Assembly (NCBI GenBank): GCA_947396885.1
Contig: OX377202.1
Coordinates: 11,408,001-11,472,000 of the forward strand
DNA length: 64,000 nt
From: Heligmosomoides polygyrus polygyrus
Lineage: Eukaryota > Nematoda > Chromadorea > Rhabditida > Heligmosomidae
Direction of reading: 5' to 3'
The notes below the pieces were generated by a model that saw nothing but the letters and a program-made list of their open reading frames with translations, had not been told where the DNA came from and did not search any database. Both the position numbers and the translations under genes were made by a program. Below, piece by piece: positions 10,275 through 20,900 of this stretch. How positions within the stretch are numbered: the first letter of the stretch is position 1; the number at the start of each line of letters is the position of its first letter.

Positions 10275-13200
10275 TATTAGAGTGTAACATAAGTTCTGTC
10301 CACTTCTGAATTTTTAGATTTTTTTTTTGAAGAAACAACCTACAATCAGTCAGCAATATGGACACCACTACTACTGATCACTTGCTGCCGTCTACTTGGC
10401 AACTGTTCAATGCCGCGCCCGTAGAACGCTGTAAGGTTCGATGTGAAGAAAGCATTCAGGTCCCGTTCCAGGTCACTTCTGTCACCGTATATTTTCCCAT
10501 CCAAGAAATGCCGGAGAACGCAAAAGGTGGAAATCGGATTGAGGGATGGGATAGGGCTTTCCATCCCAATTCCACCAATTTCCTGCGCGTCTGGAAAGCA
10601 ACATGGGGTGGGCGTTGTCGTGCAGAAAGCCAACCTTCTGTGGTTGCTCGAGTCTCCCATCCAGTGTAGCCTTAATACGTTCTAGCTGGAGAGGGTAGAC
10701 GTCGTCGGTCACTGTGACACCATCTTGCAGAAGCTCCCGTACAATTCCAGAAACCGACCACCAAACCGATAACATCACTTTCTTCTCGTGAAGTTTTCTA
10801 TTGACGTCCAGTTCCGAGTGCTTTGCTGCCTCCACCTATTTTTTACGTCTACTATGGTTAGAAAAGAACACGACCTTTTCATTGTCATCATCATTGTCTT
10901 CTCCTTCTTTAGCGTCTGTCCCGCTTCATAGCGGGGTCCGCTATTCTGGTGTCATGACGCCACTAGTCCCGATCCAGCGCTAGATCAGGGTGGACACCAG
11001 CAACCTTCAAGTCCAAATGTAACGTATCAGACCAGCGCTGCTTCGGACGCCCTCTAGGCCGTTTTCCTACTACCTCGAAATTAAGGCCTATCTTGCGGAC
11101 TCTGTCTTCTTCTCCGCGCAGAACGTGGCCGTACCTTCGCAAGCGAGCTTCGCGCATTTTGTCAGCTATCGGCGCGACACCGAACTTCTGGCAAATGACA
11201 TCGTTTCGGATGCGGTCCATGCGGGTGACTCCAGCCGTCTAGCGCAGTATCTTCGTATGACGCTGAGGCGCGTTTCAACTTCATTGGTCGCAGGCTAATT
11301 CTCAGCACCGTACATCGCTACCGGCCGGACGACGGTTCTATAGATCTTTGACTTCAAGCGCTCTGGTATCTTCCTATCGCATAGAACCCCAATCAACGAG
11401 CGCCACTTGGACCATGCTGAACTCACGCGTGAATTCACTTCAATCATCAGATTGCCATCAGTTGCTACTGCTGATCACAGGCATTAAAAACCGATGTGTG
11501 TGGAAGCTCGATGTCGTTTCCTTGATGGAACTGGACTCGATAACGTCCGTCGTTAGATACTCGGTCTTATTCACGTTCAGTCTGAGACCAAACCGTTCCA
11601 AGCGATCACACCAAGCTTGCACATCTCGCTCGAGTTCACCTTTATCTTCGCAAGCGAACATTGCGTCATCAGCATAAAGCAACGTCAAAGGGACGGGCTT
11701 CTGAAGATCTCGTGTAATGGCATCCATGGCGACAATAAAGAGGAGTGGGGAAAGTGCCGAACCCTGGTGTACCCCGACAGAGATGGGAAACTCCATCGAG
11801 ATTCCAGCTGCAGCTTGAACTCTACTCTTTGGACAAGAGTAGAGAATTCGCACCCACTCTATGAGCTCTTCGGGAACTCCATGATGTCGCAAGGCGTACC
11901 GCATCACTTCACGAGGTACGCGGTCAAAGGCCTTCTCTAAGTCGAGAAAGGCGATATGCACTGGCTTCTGTTTCTCGCGATGCTTCTCTATCAGGAGGCG
12001 GGCGGCATGTATGGCATCAACGGTGCCTCAGCCAGCCACGAAGCCGCACTGGAAAGCTGAACGATGTCACGAATTCGTTCGTCGACAATTCGCTCAAAGA
12101 TCTTCATGCTGTGCGAAAGCAAGCGAATCGGACGGTAATTAGAACAGTCTGCAGAACTGCCCTTCTCCTTCCAAGTGGGAATCGTCGTACTATGGCGCCA
12201 ACACTCAGGCACTTTCTTCTCCGCCACAACCTGATTAAATAACTTCGCCAACCACTCAACAGTGTACCAGTACTTGGATTTCTATAAATCAGCTGCCGCG
12301 TCGTCTGCCCAGTTGCTTTGCCTGGATTCATCTTCTTGAAAGCCGCTTCAGTCTCCTCCACGGCGATTTTCTGCATGGGGCCGTGGGTTGGAGCCGTTGA
12401 AGGGATGGATGGATGAGGAAATTCTACCGTAGAGATTTCCTCGAAGTAGTCGCTCCATCGCTTCAATGCCTTCGTGACCATTCATACACTATATGATGCG
12501 ACATAGGTCTTCGTAGGCCGGTCTGTCACAAGGGCCTTGTCGCCTGAAATCGAGTTTCCGTGCTTAGCTTAGCTCGCAGGGTAAGCAGTTCCCAGTGGCA
12601 CCACGTGGAGGAACGGACATCGCCACCAACACGACCTTTTCATCGCCCGTGATTATGTTTCTGAGCCATTCGAAATGGCGCTTGCTGGAGATCAAGGAAG
12701 TACAGCCATCCACTCTTCGGTCATCCGCCAGTTTGTGTATCCATTCGCCGTACCTTGCAACTTTCCTGAGTACTCGAGGATGGCGGTCCACCTCCATATG
12801 GGTGCAGCCCAATCTTCTTGCCACATCCCTGATACTTGTTGTATATCGGCGTCGATGAGGTCTCTGAGGCCTTTGTCATACCATCGCTCACCCCCGAGCG
12901 ACGCCTAATGATATGCACCCAAATCGATTCCATCGCGCCGTCCGATAGGCCTGAGAGTCTCATCCACCACTGGATGTTCCGACGTCACGTCATCTTCCAA
13001 ACTGCGGCAGCCTGATTTAAAGCGGGAGAACCACCTCTCGCAGATTTTTGTAGAGACCTCTTCGTCGTTCCTGCTGCATATATTTCGGCAGGCTTCTGCT
13101 GCGGAGTGACCTCCATCGAACTCATACATCAAGCAGTGTCCAAGGTGTTTGCTGTCACAGGCCATAATTAGCCACAAATGTTACCTTGCACAAATCTCAG

Positions 13201-13321
13201 TCTTATATAGTAGACCAAGAACACTCCAGAACATTCTCAAAGTTCAATTATGAGTGACTCAGAAGAAGCTAAGCCACGTTTTGTTGAAGAAAGTGGACAG
13301 AACTTATGTTACACCCTAATA
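10275..13321 (-). mobile_element. Mariner transposon, split by an RTE insertion
   Basis: Terminal inverted repeats TTAGAGTGTAACATAAGTTC and its complement are flanked by TA. On the minus strand the transposase can be read in pieces. The N-terminal helix-turn-helix region (13163 leftwards: MYEFDGGHSAAEACRNI, WFSRFKSG, SLEDD) leads to a central part with ITGDEK, the first catalytic Asp. The C-terminal part follows after the inserted RTE (EAAKHSELDVNRKL, LHDNAHP, SDFHLL). Frameshifts and stops make it inactive. The reading frame resumes across the RTE insertion point, showing that the RTE came later. Confidence 0.85.
10883..12627 (-). mobile_element. RTE-type non-LTR retrotransposon, 5' truncated, nested in mariner
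   Basis: Minus-strand reverse transcriptase fragments include FLDLEKAFDRVPREV, GVHQGSALSPLLF, LLYADDAMF (catalytic YADD) and, downstream, LRRYGHVLRGEEDRV and GRPKQRWSDTLHLD. The element is bounded by a 16-base target-site duplication AACACGACCTTTTCAT at 10867-10882 and 12628-12643. The 3' end has a short GATGATG-type tail. Several frame breaks show it is a pseudogene. Confidence 0.9.
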
Positions 13322-13324
13322 TAA

Positions 13325-14160
13325 TATTAGGTTGTCCTATAAGTCCCCGCCGTTTTTTTAACAATTCATTGTGGATTTCGCCGGTGGTCTCCTGCATAGC
13401 GCTATACAGCTTTCGAAAGAAAATGAGGAAGAAAATGATTTGCTCTATCAGAACTTGTATCGCGTTTCTTTTTTCACCCTGAATTTTGTCAATTTTCAGG
13501 TCGTTAAAGTGAAAAGTGAAAAAGTGAAAATGTAGCCATTTGCGCACTAATTCTCTCCGCTTAGGTTTGTAATTTTTTGCACAGTTTTTTATAGCACTTG
13601 GAAGGCAATGTTCTGTACTACAAGAATATGTGTTGGTCCTATTTTCTCATTTGTCCTATATTGATTTTTAGGTCATCAAATTGGGAATTTCGACTTTTCC
13701 GTCCGAATTTTTACCAAAACTCCGGTTCTGTGGTTGGACTTTTTTGCTTGGTGTCATATGTCGTTTGGAAGAGGATGTCTTGCTCAGTAAGAATTTGTGT
13801 CGCGTTTATTGGCTCACGCTGATTTCTGTCGAATATCAACAACTGAAGAAGGAGAAGTTGTTGGTGGAGACGATGGGACAAGGACAAATGAGGAAATAGC
13901 GCCAACATATATTCTTGTAGCAGAGAACATTGTCTTCCAAATGCTATAAAAAACTGCGCAAAAAATACAAACCTAAGCGAGAGAACAAGTGCGCAAATGG
14001 CTACTTTTTCACTTTTCACTTCAACGACCTAAAAATTGACAAAATTCATTATAAAAAAGAATTGCCAAAGAAAGCTATGCAGCGCTATGCAAGAGACCGC
14101 CGACGAAATCTGCAGTGAATCGTTGAAAAAAACGGCGAAGACTTATGGGACAACCTAATA
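13325..14160. repeat. Mariner-derived foldback element
   Basis: Tips TATTAGGTTGTCCTATAAGT and its complement flank arms of about 300 bp (13325-13660 and 13900-14160), which share TTTTTCACTTTTCACTT-type and GAGAGAA blocks in inverse orientation. It lies directly against the end of the preceding mariner. No transposase is visible. Confidence 0.8.
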
Positions 14161-14161
14161 G

Positions 14162-14361
14162 TATTAGGTTGTCGTATAAGTTCCCGCCGTTTTTTTAACA
14201 ATTCATTGCGGATTTCGCCGGTGGTCTCTTGCATAGCGCTATGTTCTGAAAGAGCAAATCATTCTCTTTTGAAAGCTGTATAGCGCTATGCAAGAGACCG
14301 CTGGCGGAATCCGCAATGAATCGTTGAAGAATACGGCGGGGGCTTATGGGACAACCTAATA
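14162..14361. repeat. 200-bp MITE of the same family
   Basis: Starts TATTAGGTTGTCGTATAAGT and ends GGGACAACCTAATA. The inner palindrome includes GCATAGCGCTATG. It abuts the larger 13325-14160 element tip to tip. Confidence 0.85.
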
Positions 14362-15544
14362 CAATAGACCTAGGATAGGGGATGCCCCAAATTCTGATTA
14401 AAGAAACAGTGTCTTCATTCAAATACTTTTAATATTTCATTAGGGTATATTAGAGCGCACAGCGAACTCGGATGCCGATCACCAGTCGGTCCTTTCTAGG
14501 ATTATGCGAGTCAGTTCTGAGATCGACCAGGAATAGCAGATGACTTCAAAAACGAACTTCATAATCATGTTCAGCGACCACGATTACCCCCGGGGCAGGC
14601 TGAAGTTTGACCGCTTGGACGACATCAATAAAAAATCGATAATTTGATCGATATCGATCGAATAACTCGTATTTGATCCATGACGCCACACTTCCCAACA
14701 CTGTTCTAACCATTTGATCCGATAAGCTTATCTCTCGATAGTGTAGAGCAATTTCAGGTGCTTCTTGATTCTTTTTTCTTTTTCGAAGCAGTCACTTGCT
14801 TCGTGTTTTGACGAATACTTCAGATATATTGAAGGACTTTTACCACTAGGGTATTTCTTCGGGTAACTATCAGAACCCTAGTTCTCAGCCAATATAAACT
14901 CAACTTAGTTATCACACGGATCCCAATATCGAAGCCGCTATCCTTCCGAAGCCAACCATAAAGAAGGTGACAAAGAGCTAATTGGTGACAAACCTTAATT
15001 CAAGACTGTAAACGTTGATTCATGGGTCATGGTCACGAGTCACCTTTTCCGTTCCGTCTTCCGAAAGTGGACGTAGCAGCAGCGAGCACGGGAGTGGAAA
15101 TTCCGCGCATCCCTGGTCATCGCTGATGTTCTCGAGCCGTATAAGCGGCCTTAAAGCGTAGCGCATCAGAAGGGAACGGCGTAGGCCGCGTCACGTAAAG
15201 TGCTATTGAACGAGACGGCGCTAGCAACCGCCATTGATTTGTTTGGCGGACACGATTGAGAATAACGGAATTTTACTCTATGGCAAACATTAATTACTTT
15301 GAATATAGATTAAAATGCAATGGAAACGAATAAAAATACAAATTAGACGAAAAACTAGTCTCCAGGGATAAAACAACGAAGCCAAGGCAGAAAGGCGGCC
15401 CAAAGTCGGCTTCTACTCTCCTGACGAGGATACAGGATGGAGTTCGGGCCAGAGGTTTTCGGGGAGAGAGACGACTCGGCTTCAGACGCTCAACCTGAAA
15501 GGATTGAGTCCTACAATATGGAGTTTTTCGTTTTGCCACAAACA
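14362..15544. other. No gene recognised
   Basis: Unique-looking intergenic sequence. There is a patch of GATCGATATCGATCG at about 14640. A minus-strand open stretch at 15294-15539 has no splice or homology support. Confidence 0.3.
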
Positions 15545-15702
15545 GGGGCCGGATTCATCAACGACTAACCCGCGGGTATAGGAGGTAGAGATACCCACGA
15601 TGAAGCTTGCGTCTCTGACTCTTACCTTATCTCTACCTGACTCTTATCTTATCTCCACCCCATATACCCTACACACACAAGGGTTTTAGTTGTTCGGGCC
15701 CC
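15545..15702. repeat. Foldback MITE, GGCCGGATTCATCAAC tip
   Basis: The left tip GGGGCCGGATTCATCAACGA is intact. The right tip is eroded (GTTGTTCGGGCCCC). The core carries GGTAGAGAT and its inverted partner, similar to the core of the element at 36456-36619. Confidence 0.65.
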
Positions 15703-16086
15703 AGAACTCGCCGAAAAGTTGGGTCCCACGAGGGTCAGTGGTCCCTATTCCGGCTATTTCAGCAGCTCGAGGCTGGTTGGTTCTACCTATCGAGGACTAC
15801 GACGATCAACAACGTATCAGAATCACTATCAACACATCAAGCAGTTCATTTCTTCATCACCGTAGAATATCGAGGATTGCGAAGATAAGCAGCTTATCAG
15901 AATCACTATCAACAATAGCTCACCTTGGTATCAGACGGTCCAGTGAGATAAGGACGCCAGATAAGGACGACTTTGTGGGTCTAACTAGAGGCGGAGAGAG
16001 CTCTTCATAATTTTCTGTCAGATTGATCGTGTCGTATGACGATGAACCACGCGCTGCGAATGTCGAACTGTGCCATTGTCTACTAC

Positions 16087-16149
16087 CAATCGGCGGCTCA
16101 GTGGTAGAACGCCAAGCGGGTGGTCCGGGTTCGATTTCCGGCCGATGTA
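16087..16149 (+). pseudogene. tRNA-Gly-like pseudogene, anticodon arm deleted
   Basis: ATCGGCGGCTCAGTGGTAGA and GGTCCGGGTTCGATTTCCGG resemble the D-arm and T-arm halves of eukaryotic tRNA-Gly(GCC), and ATCGGC pairs with GCCGAT as an acceptor stem. The middle is too short for an anticodon stem-loop, so it cannot work as a tRNA. Confidence 0.6.
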
Positions 16150-16398
16150 CTATGCAGTGATTGCAACAGCCACGTTCCTTCTGCGGTTGAGTCCTTGAAG
16201 AACAATAGTTAAGCCGAGAACGCTATGAATACAACTGAACTCTATTCCTACAAAAGGAACTACTGTGTCTTGACAGTGATTCTGATAAGCTGCTGATCAT
16301 CCTCGATACGCTTCTATGGGGAAGAAATGAACTTCTTGGCGTCTTGGCAGTGGTGCTGATACGTTGTTGGTCTTGGTAATCGTCGATATTACTATTAT

Positions 16399-17306
16399 TA
16401 AGGGGGGGGGGGAGGGGCAAAAGTAATGAGACTCTCCATGGCGTGTCCATATATCCCGTGGCTGGAGTCTGGTTTCGTGTTTATCGTATTTGTATGTTTG
16501 TATGCTACTTACTGAAGGCCACTCGAGAAGTTACCAATAACGCCCTTTCCAGAAGCATGCCAAAACCCCAGTCTGTCTCATGCCGAAACCCCAGTCTGAC
16601 GAGTCGACCTGTGTCGCGCAAGTCTCGCCCAATTCCCAACCCCGAGCAGCCTGGGGTCAATAGTGACGCAAGATGAAAGCACGTCTTCTACCTTAACTCT
16701 GCCAAGCAGCCAGCCTGGGTGAGGCCTGGTAACCTGTTACCGACCTTCGTATGGCGATATGTTCATGGCGAGAAGCACCTTCAGAGCTTTTGGGTCTGCA
16801 ACCATGGACCGGTATACTGGAAACTGTTTACCAAAAGCACTACGATGGACTCCAAGGCCATAGTAAACGAAATAGAAGAGGTGGACCTGCGACTCGAACT
16901 TATTCAGTCGCAGCGCTTCAAGAAGGCTCTTCGACAACGCCGCACCCCATCGGGAACAAGTAACCACAGATAAGCTTACCCAGCTGGGTTACGTTCACAT
17001 GCTTCACCCACCGTATTCACCGGACATCTCTCCGTGCGACTACCACTACTTCTTGAGCCTACAGGACTTCCTGGTCGGAAGGGACACAAGAACTCAAACA
17101 GTCCTTGACAACCATATCGAGCAGTTGATCAACACCAGGCCCAAGCAGTTCTGGAATGATGGATCAGGAAGTTGGCTGAGCGGTGGCAGCAAGGTCATTG
17201 CCCTTAATGGCAAATACATTCCTCACCATCGTTGACTTGTAATTGAGTTATAAAGAGATAAAGAATTTCTTCCATTTGTCTCATTACTTTTGCCCCCCCC
17301 CCTCTA
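16399..17306 (+). mobile_element. Mariner element with G-run tips, internally deleted
   Basis: Tips are a G run followed by AGGGGCAAAAGTAATGAGAC and its complement, flanked by TA. Plus-strand fragments include VNEIEEVDLRLELIQSQ, HPPYSPDISPCDYHYF (third catalytic Asp region) and QFWNDGS. The N-terminal transposase half is missing and there are frameshifts. A second copy in reverse orientation is at 42534-43433. Confidence 0.85.
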
Positions 17307-17316
17307 ATACTATAAT

Positions 17317-17480
17317 GGGCGACAACGATGACGCTATCATGAACCACAACGGCAATAATGGTGCTATCAGTAGACGACGAAATATTTCCGATGAGCTGAG
17401 CGGACTAAAAAAATCAGATAGCGGAAGTTGTAGCGGAAGATATCAGATCCAGTGGCATTGGCTGCTCCCACAGGTGTGAG
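17317..17480 (+). other. Open frame of uncertain status next to a mariner
   Basis: A plus-strand open stretch begins MGDNDDAIMNHNGNNGAISR just after the mariner. It stays open for 53 codons up to CTCCCACAG followed by GTGTGAG. Its composition is hydrophilic and protein-like, so it could be an exon of a lost gene or an alternative first exon of the SLC41 gene downstream. No joining partner was found. Confidence 0.2.
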
Positions 17481-17931
17481 CTATTCGTCGAAGCCGTTAT
17501 TTACCAAGACGGGACTAACGAAGTTAGCTTGATTTCGACAGCTGTGTGCTCACTATTAAGGCATCTGTTTTGAAGCCATGCGGGGAGCATAGTGTCGAAG
17601 GTTCTCCATGTAAGACTAGACGATTCCTACACCCTGCGCTGATTTGGCTTTTCCTCTCCCAGCCAACGCTAACAGAACCTCATAACAGGGTGTTATTGTC
17701 AGCGGGGGTGGCGCTCTAAGTACAATCCCCTCTGAATGCACTCTTACAATAAGTCGACCTATATACATAGACTGTCGCCATTCGAGCCACTGACAATTGC
17801 TGCGCCTCGCTCTAGCTTCTATTTGCCCTGTCACGACACCTTGTGATTAAGTGCGTTCTTCCTGCTCAAGTTCAACTGGCTTGAAGGCTTAACCTAAAGG
17901 TATAGCTGTGCCTTTCTATCATAGTTAAAGC

Positions 17932-17945
17932 GTCTGTAGTTTCAG
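17932..17945 (+). promoter_or_regulatory. Candidate spliced-leader acceptor of SLC41-like gene 1
   Basis: CGTCTGTAGTTTCAG ends six bases before the ATG at 17952 (CGCAAA between). The paralogue at 49275 has the same TTTCAG-six bases-ATG layout (ATCAAA between), which argues for a functional trans-splice site. Confidence 0.55.
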
Positions 17946-17951
17946 CGCAAA

Positions 17952-20900
17952 ATGTCGCCTGATCCTGAAGTGACTGAAGGTGAACGATTTGGGGAAGACA
18001 GCGTTGGTTACAATGCTTCTGAAGAAAACGACAATCCTACTGTTAGAGAAGCGGTCAGTTCGTGAACAACGATGCAGAGAAACCTTGTACATTCGAACAT
18101 GGAGTTTGGCACACATCATTTACACAATCAGCAGGTAACTCAAAACTCCGACGTGAAGCCATCGAAAGCTTCAGACGTGTGCCAAGGTAGCAGCCGAGAA
18201 AATGCATTCGAAAATGAGGGCATAAGGTCAATCTGTTACCAGGTAAGCACCTTACGATAGAGAAAAACTAAAACTAACAGAACAAAGCAACGTTTTTGGC
18301 CTTTAGTGAGTTTTCTTTGTTGTAGACATTTTTTCCATTCCTGATTGGTGGATTGGGCTCCACACTGAGTGGCCTTCTTCTGAACCACGTGCAGAAATTG
18401 CCGCTTTTGTGTCGAGTGAGTGTTTGATCGCTGTTCTCTAAACCACCCTACCTAGAGCCGCCAGTCGAGGTCGAGTCTGATCGGAAGGTCGATATTATGT
18501 ACTCTTTAGAGCCTGTCTATCAGCATCCTCATACTGTCAATTCGGGGCAAAATCGAATAGTTATTGACAGTGTTTGATATTGTCTACTTGTAGTGAAGTC
18601 AACCCACTTCCCAACATATCACTTCAGCCTTTTGTCAATATAGATCGATAAGGATTATCAAAACGCGAAGCTTTAATACCGTTAGATTGGGACGGATCTA
18701 CGAATAGACGCGCGAATTAGCTCTTCTATGTTTGATATAATTATACCATTTTCAGGTCGAATTGGACAATTTTCAAATCAAATTGGTCACCTTTCAAATC
18801 ATATAGGACACTTTTAAAATCAAATTGGACACTTTTCAAATCAAATTAGACACTTCTCAAATCAAATTGGACATTTTTCAAATCAAATTGGATACTTTTC
18901 AAACTAAATTGGACATTTTTCAAATCAAATTGGACACTTTTCAAATCAAATTGGACACTTTTAAAACTAAATTGGACATTTTTCAAGTCAAATTGGACAC
19001 TTTTCAAATCAAATTGGACACTTTTAAAACTAAATTGGACACTTTTCAAGTCAAAATGGACATTTTTTAAATCAAATTGGACACTTTTCACGTCAAATTG
19101 GACACTCTTCTAAGGCCCCGTTTATACTTCGTCGCCGCGCGACGCGATGGCCACGCAATGAGGCCAAATTGATCGATCGCGTCGCACAATCAATACGGCC
19201 ACTATACGTGGCGTCGCATCGCGCCGCGACGAAGTATAAACCTGCCTAAGCTCACCTAAGACTTTTTAAATCAAAGGGAACTTCCGAATTGCAACAACCT
19301 TTATACAGGTTGACCTATAGACTCAATAAAATGATCAGGAAAAATTTGTGTGTCAAGGAAAATTTAGAATAACTTTTTTTGATTTTTTTTTACTTTAGCT
19401 GCCCGAATGAGTGTAATAATTTTATAAAAATTTTACTTTTGAAGAAAATAAGAATTTGCATTTTGCTTTAAAGCGCAACAAAGCAGCAACCATAAAATGT
19501 ACTAAAAGACCGGATTGCGCCATGCACTCGAGAAGCTCGTCGCGATTTTTATTTGATTGATGGTGTAAATGCTGTTTACATGGAATTACGAGGTATGCGC
19601 GTTCTTAGCAATTGTACTTGTTGCATTGTCTACAGTTTTTTTTTCGCTGCGTCGTATTCCTGGTGGGCAGATTACTGCGTTGTTTCAAGATAACCAAGCT
19701 TTTTGATCGTGTTTGAACACTTTTCAAATCAAATTGTACACAAACCTGCAGACAATGTAACAATATTTTATTGATGTATTCTCCTTAATGTCATAATCAT
19801 CCAGTTTTGCTATAACTGATGAACATTGCTACTGCAGCAGCGGGACAACCTTTCAGTGTTTGATGTATTTATTCACTTGGTATTCCGTTCTTCTACCTAC
19901 TTGAAATGGAAAAGAAGAATACCGCTTTCGCAGATTTATATTATGTATAAGCTGTTTATATTTATAATTATAGTTGATTTAAACATCAATTGCTAAGAAC
20001 GCGCATACCTCGTCGTAGTTCCATGTAAACAGCATTTACATTACCAGCCAATTAAAAATCGTGACGAGATTTTCGAGTGTATGGCACAATCCTGCCTTTT
20101 AGTTCACTTTATGGTTGCTGCTTTGCTGCGCTTTAAAACAAAATACAAATTGTTATTTTTGCTCCAAAAGTAAAAATTTTATAAAATTATTACACTCATT
20201 GGGCAGCTTAAGTTTAAAAAATTCAAAAAAAGTTATTCTAAATTTTCCTTGAACAACAAATTTTTCTAACCATTTTATTGAGTCTGTAGTTTGACCTGTA
20301 TAGAGGTTGTTGCAATTCGGAAAGTTCTCTTTGATTTAAAAAGTCCTAGGCGAGCTTAGAAGAGTGTCCATTTGACGTGAAAAGTGTCCAGTTTGATTTG
20401 AAAAGTGTCCAATTTGACCTGAAAATAGTATATAATACGCATCATCCTTATTTTGAAATTTTGAATAATATGAAAAAATACTGATAGAATCAATAATCAA
20501 TGAATCACATTGTACAGCTGCAAACTAAAGTAAACCTATCCAAATACTTATGTCTTGTTGAAGGTGCCTGAATTCCTGGCCATCTGTCCTCCTTTACAAG
20601 GTATGAAAGGAAACCTGGACATGACGTTTACTTCACGACTGGGCACAATGGTAGGTACTTTGTTTCTGGTTAACGCTGGAGATCTATTTACGTTATCGCG
20701 ATGCTTTTCCCTTCAAATGTCGTCCTTAGACGGCGGTCTTGTTTATTTTAGGCCCATCAAGGACGTCTACAAGGCGATGGGTATTTCGAAGGAATACTGA
20801 GAAGTATGTGTCTTATTCAGGTAAGCACAATAATAATAAAAACAGTTTGTGTTTCAGCTACTATAATTTCGTTATGTTCAGGCACAGGCCGTTTTCATCA

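Noticed and set aside
18825..19091. Heptad repeat protein (FQIKLDT repeated) on both strands
   Set aside because: The 21-mer of the foldback arm translates to heptads in all copies; both strands are open because the unit has no stop.
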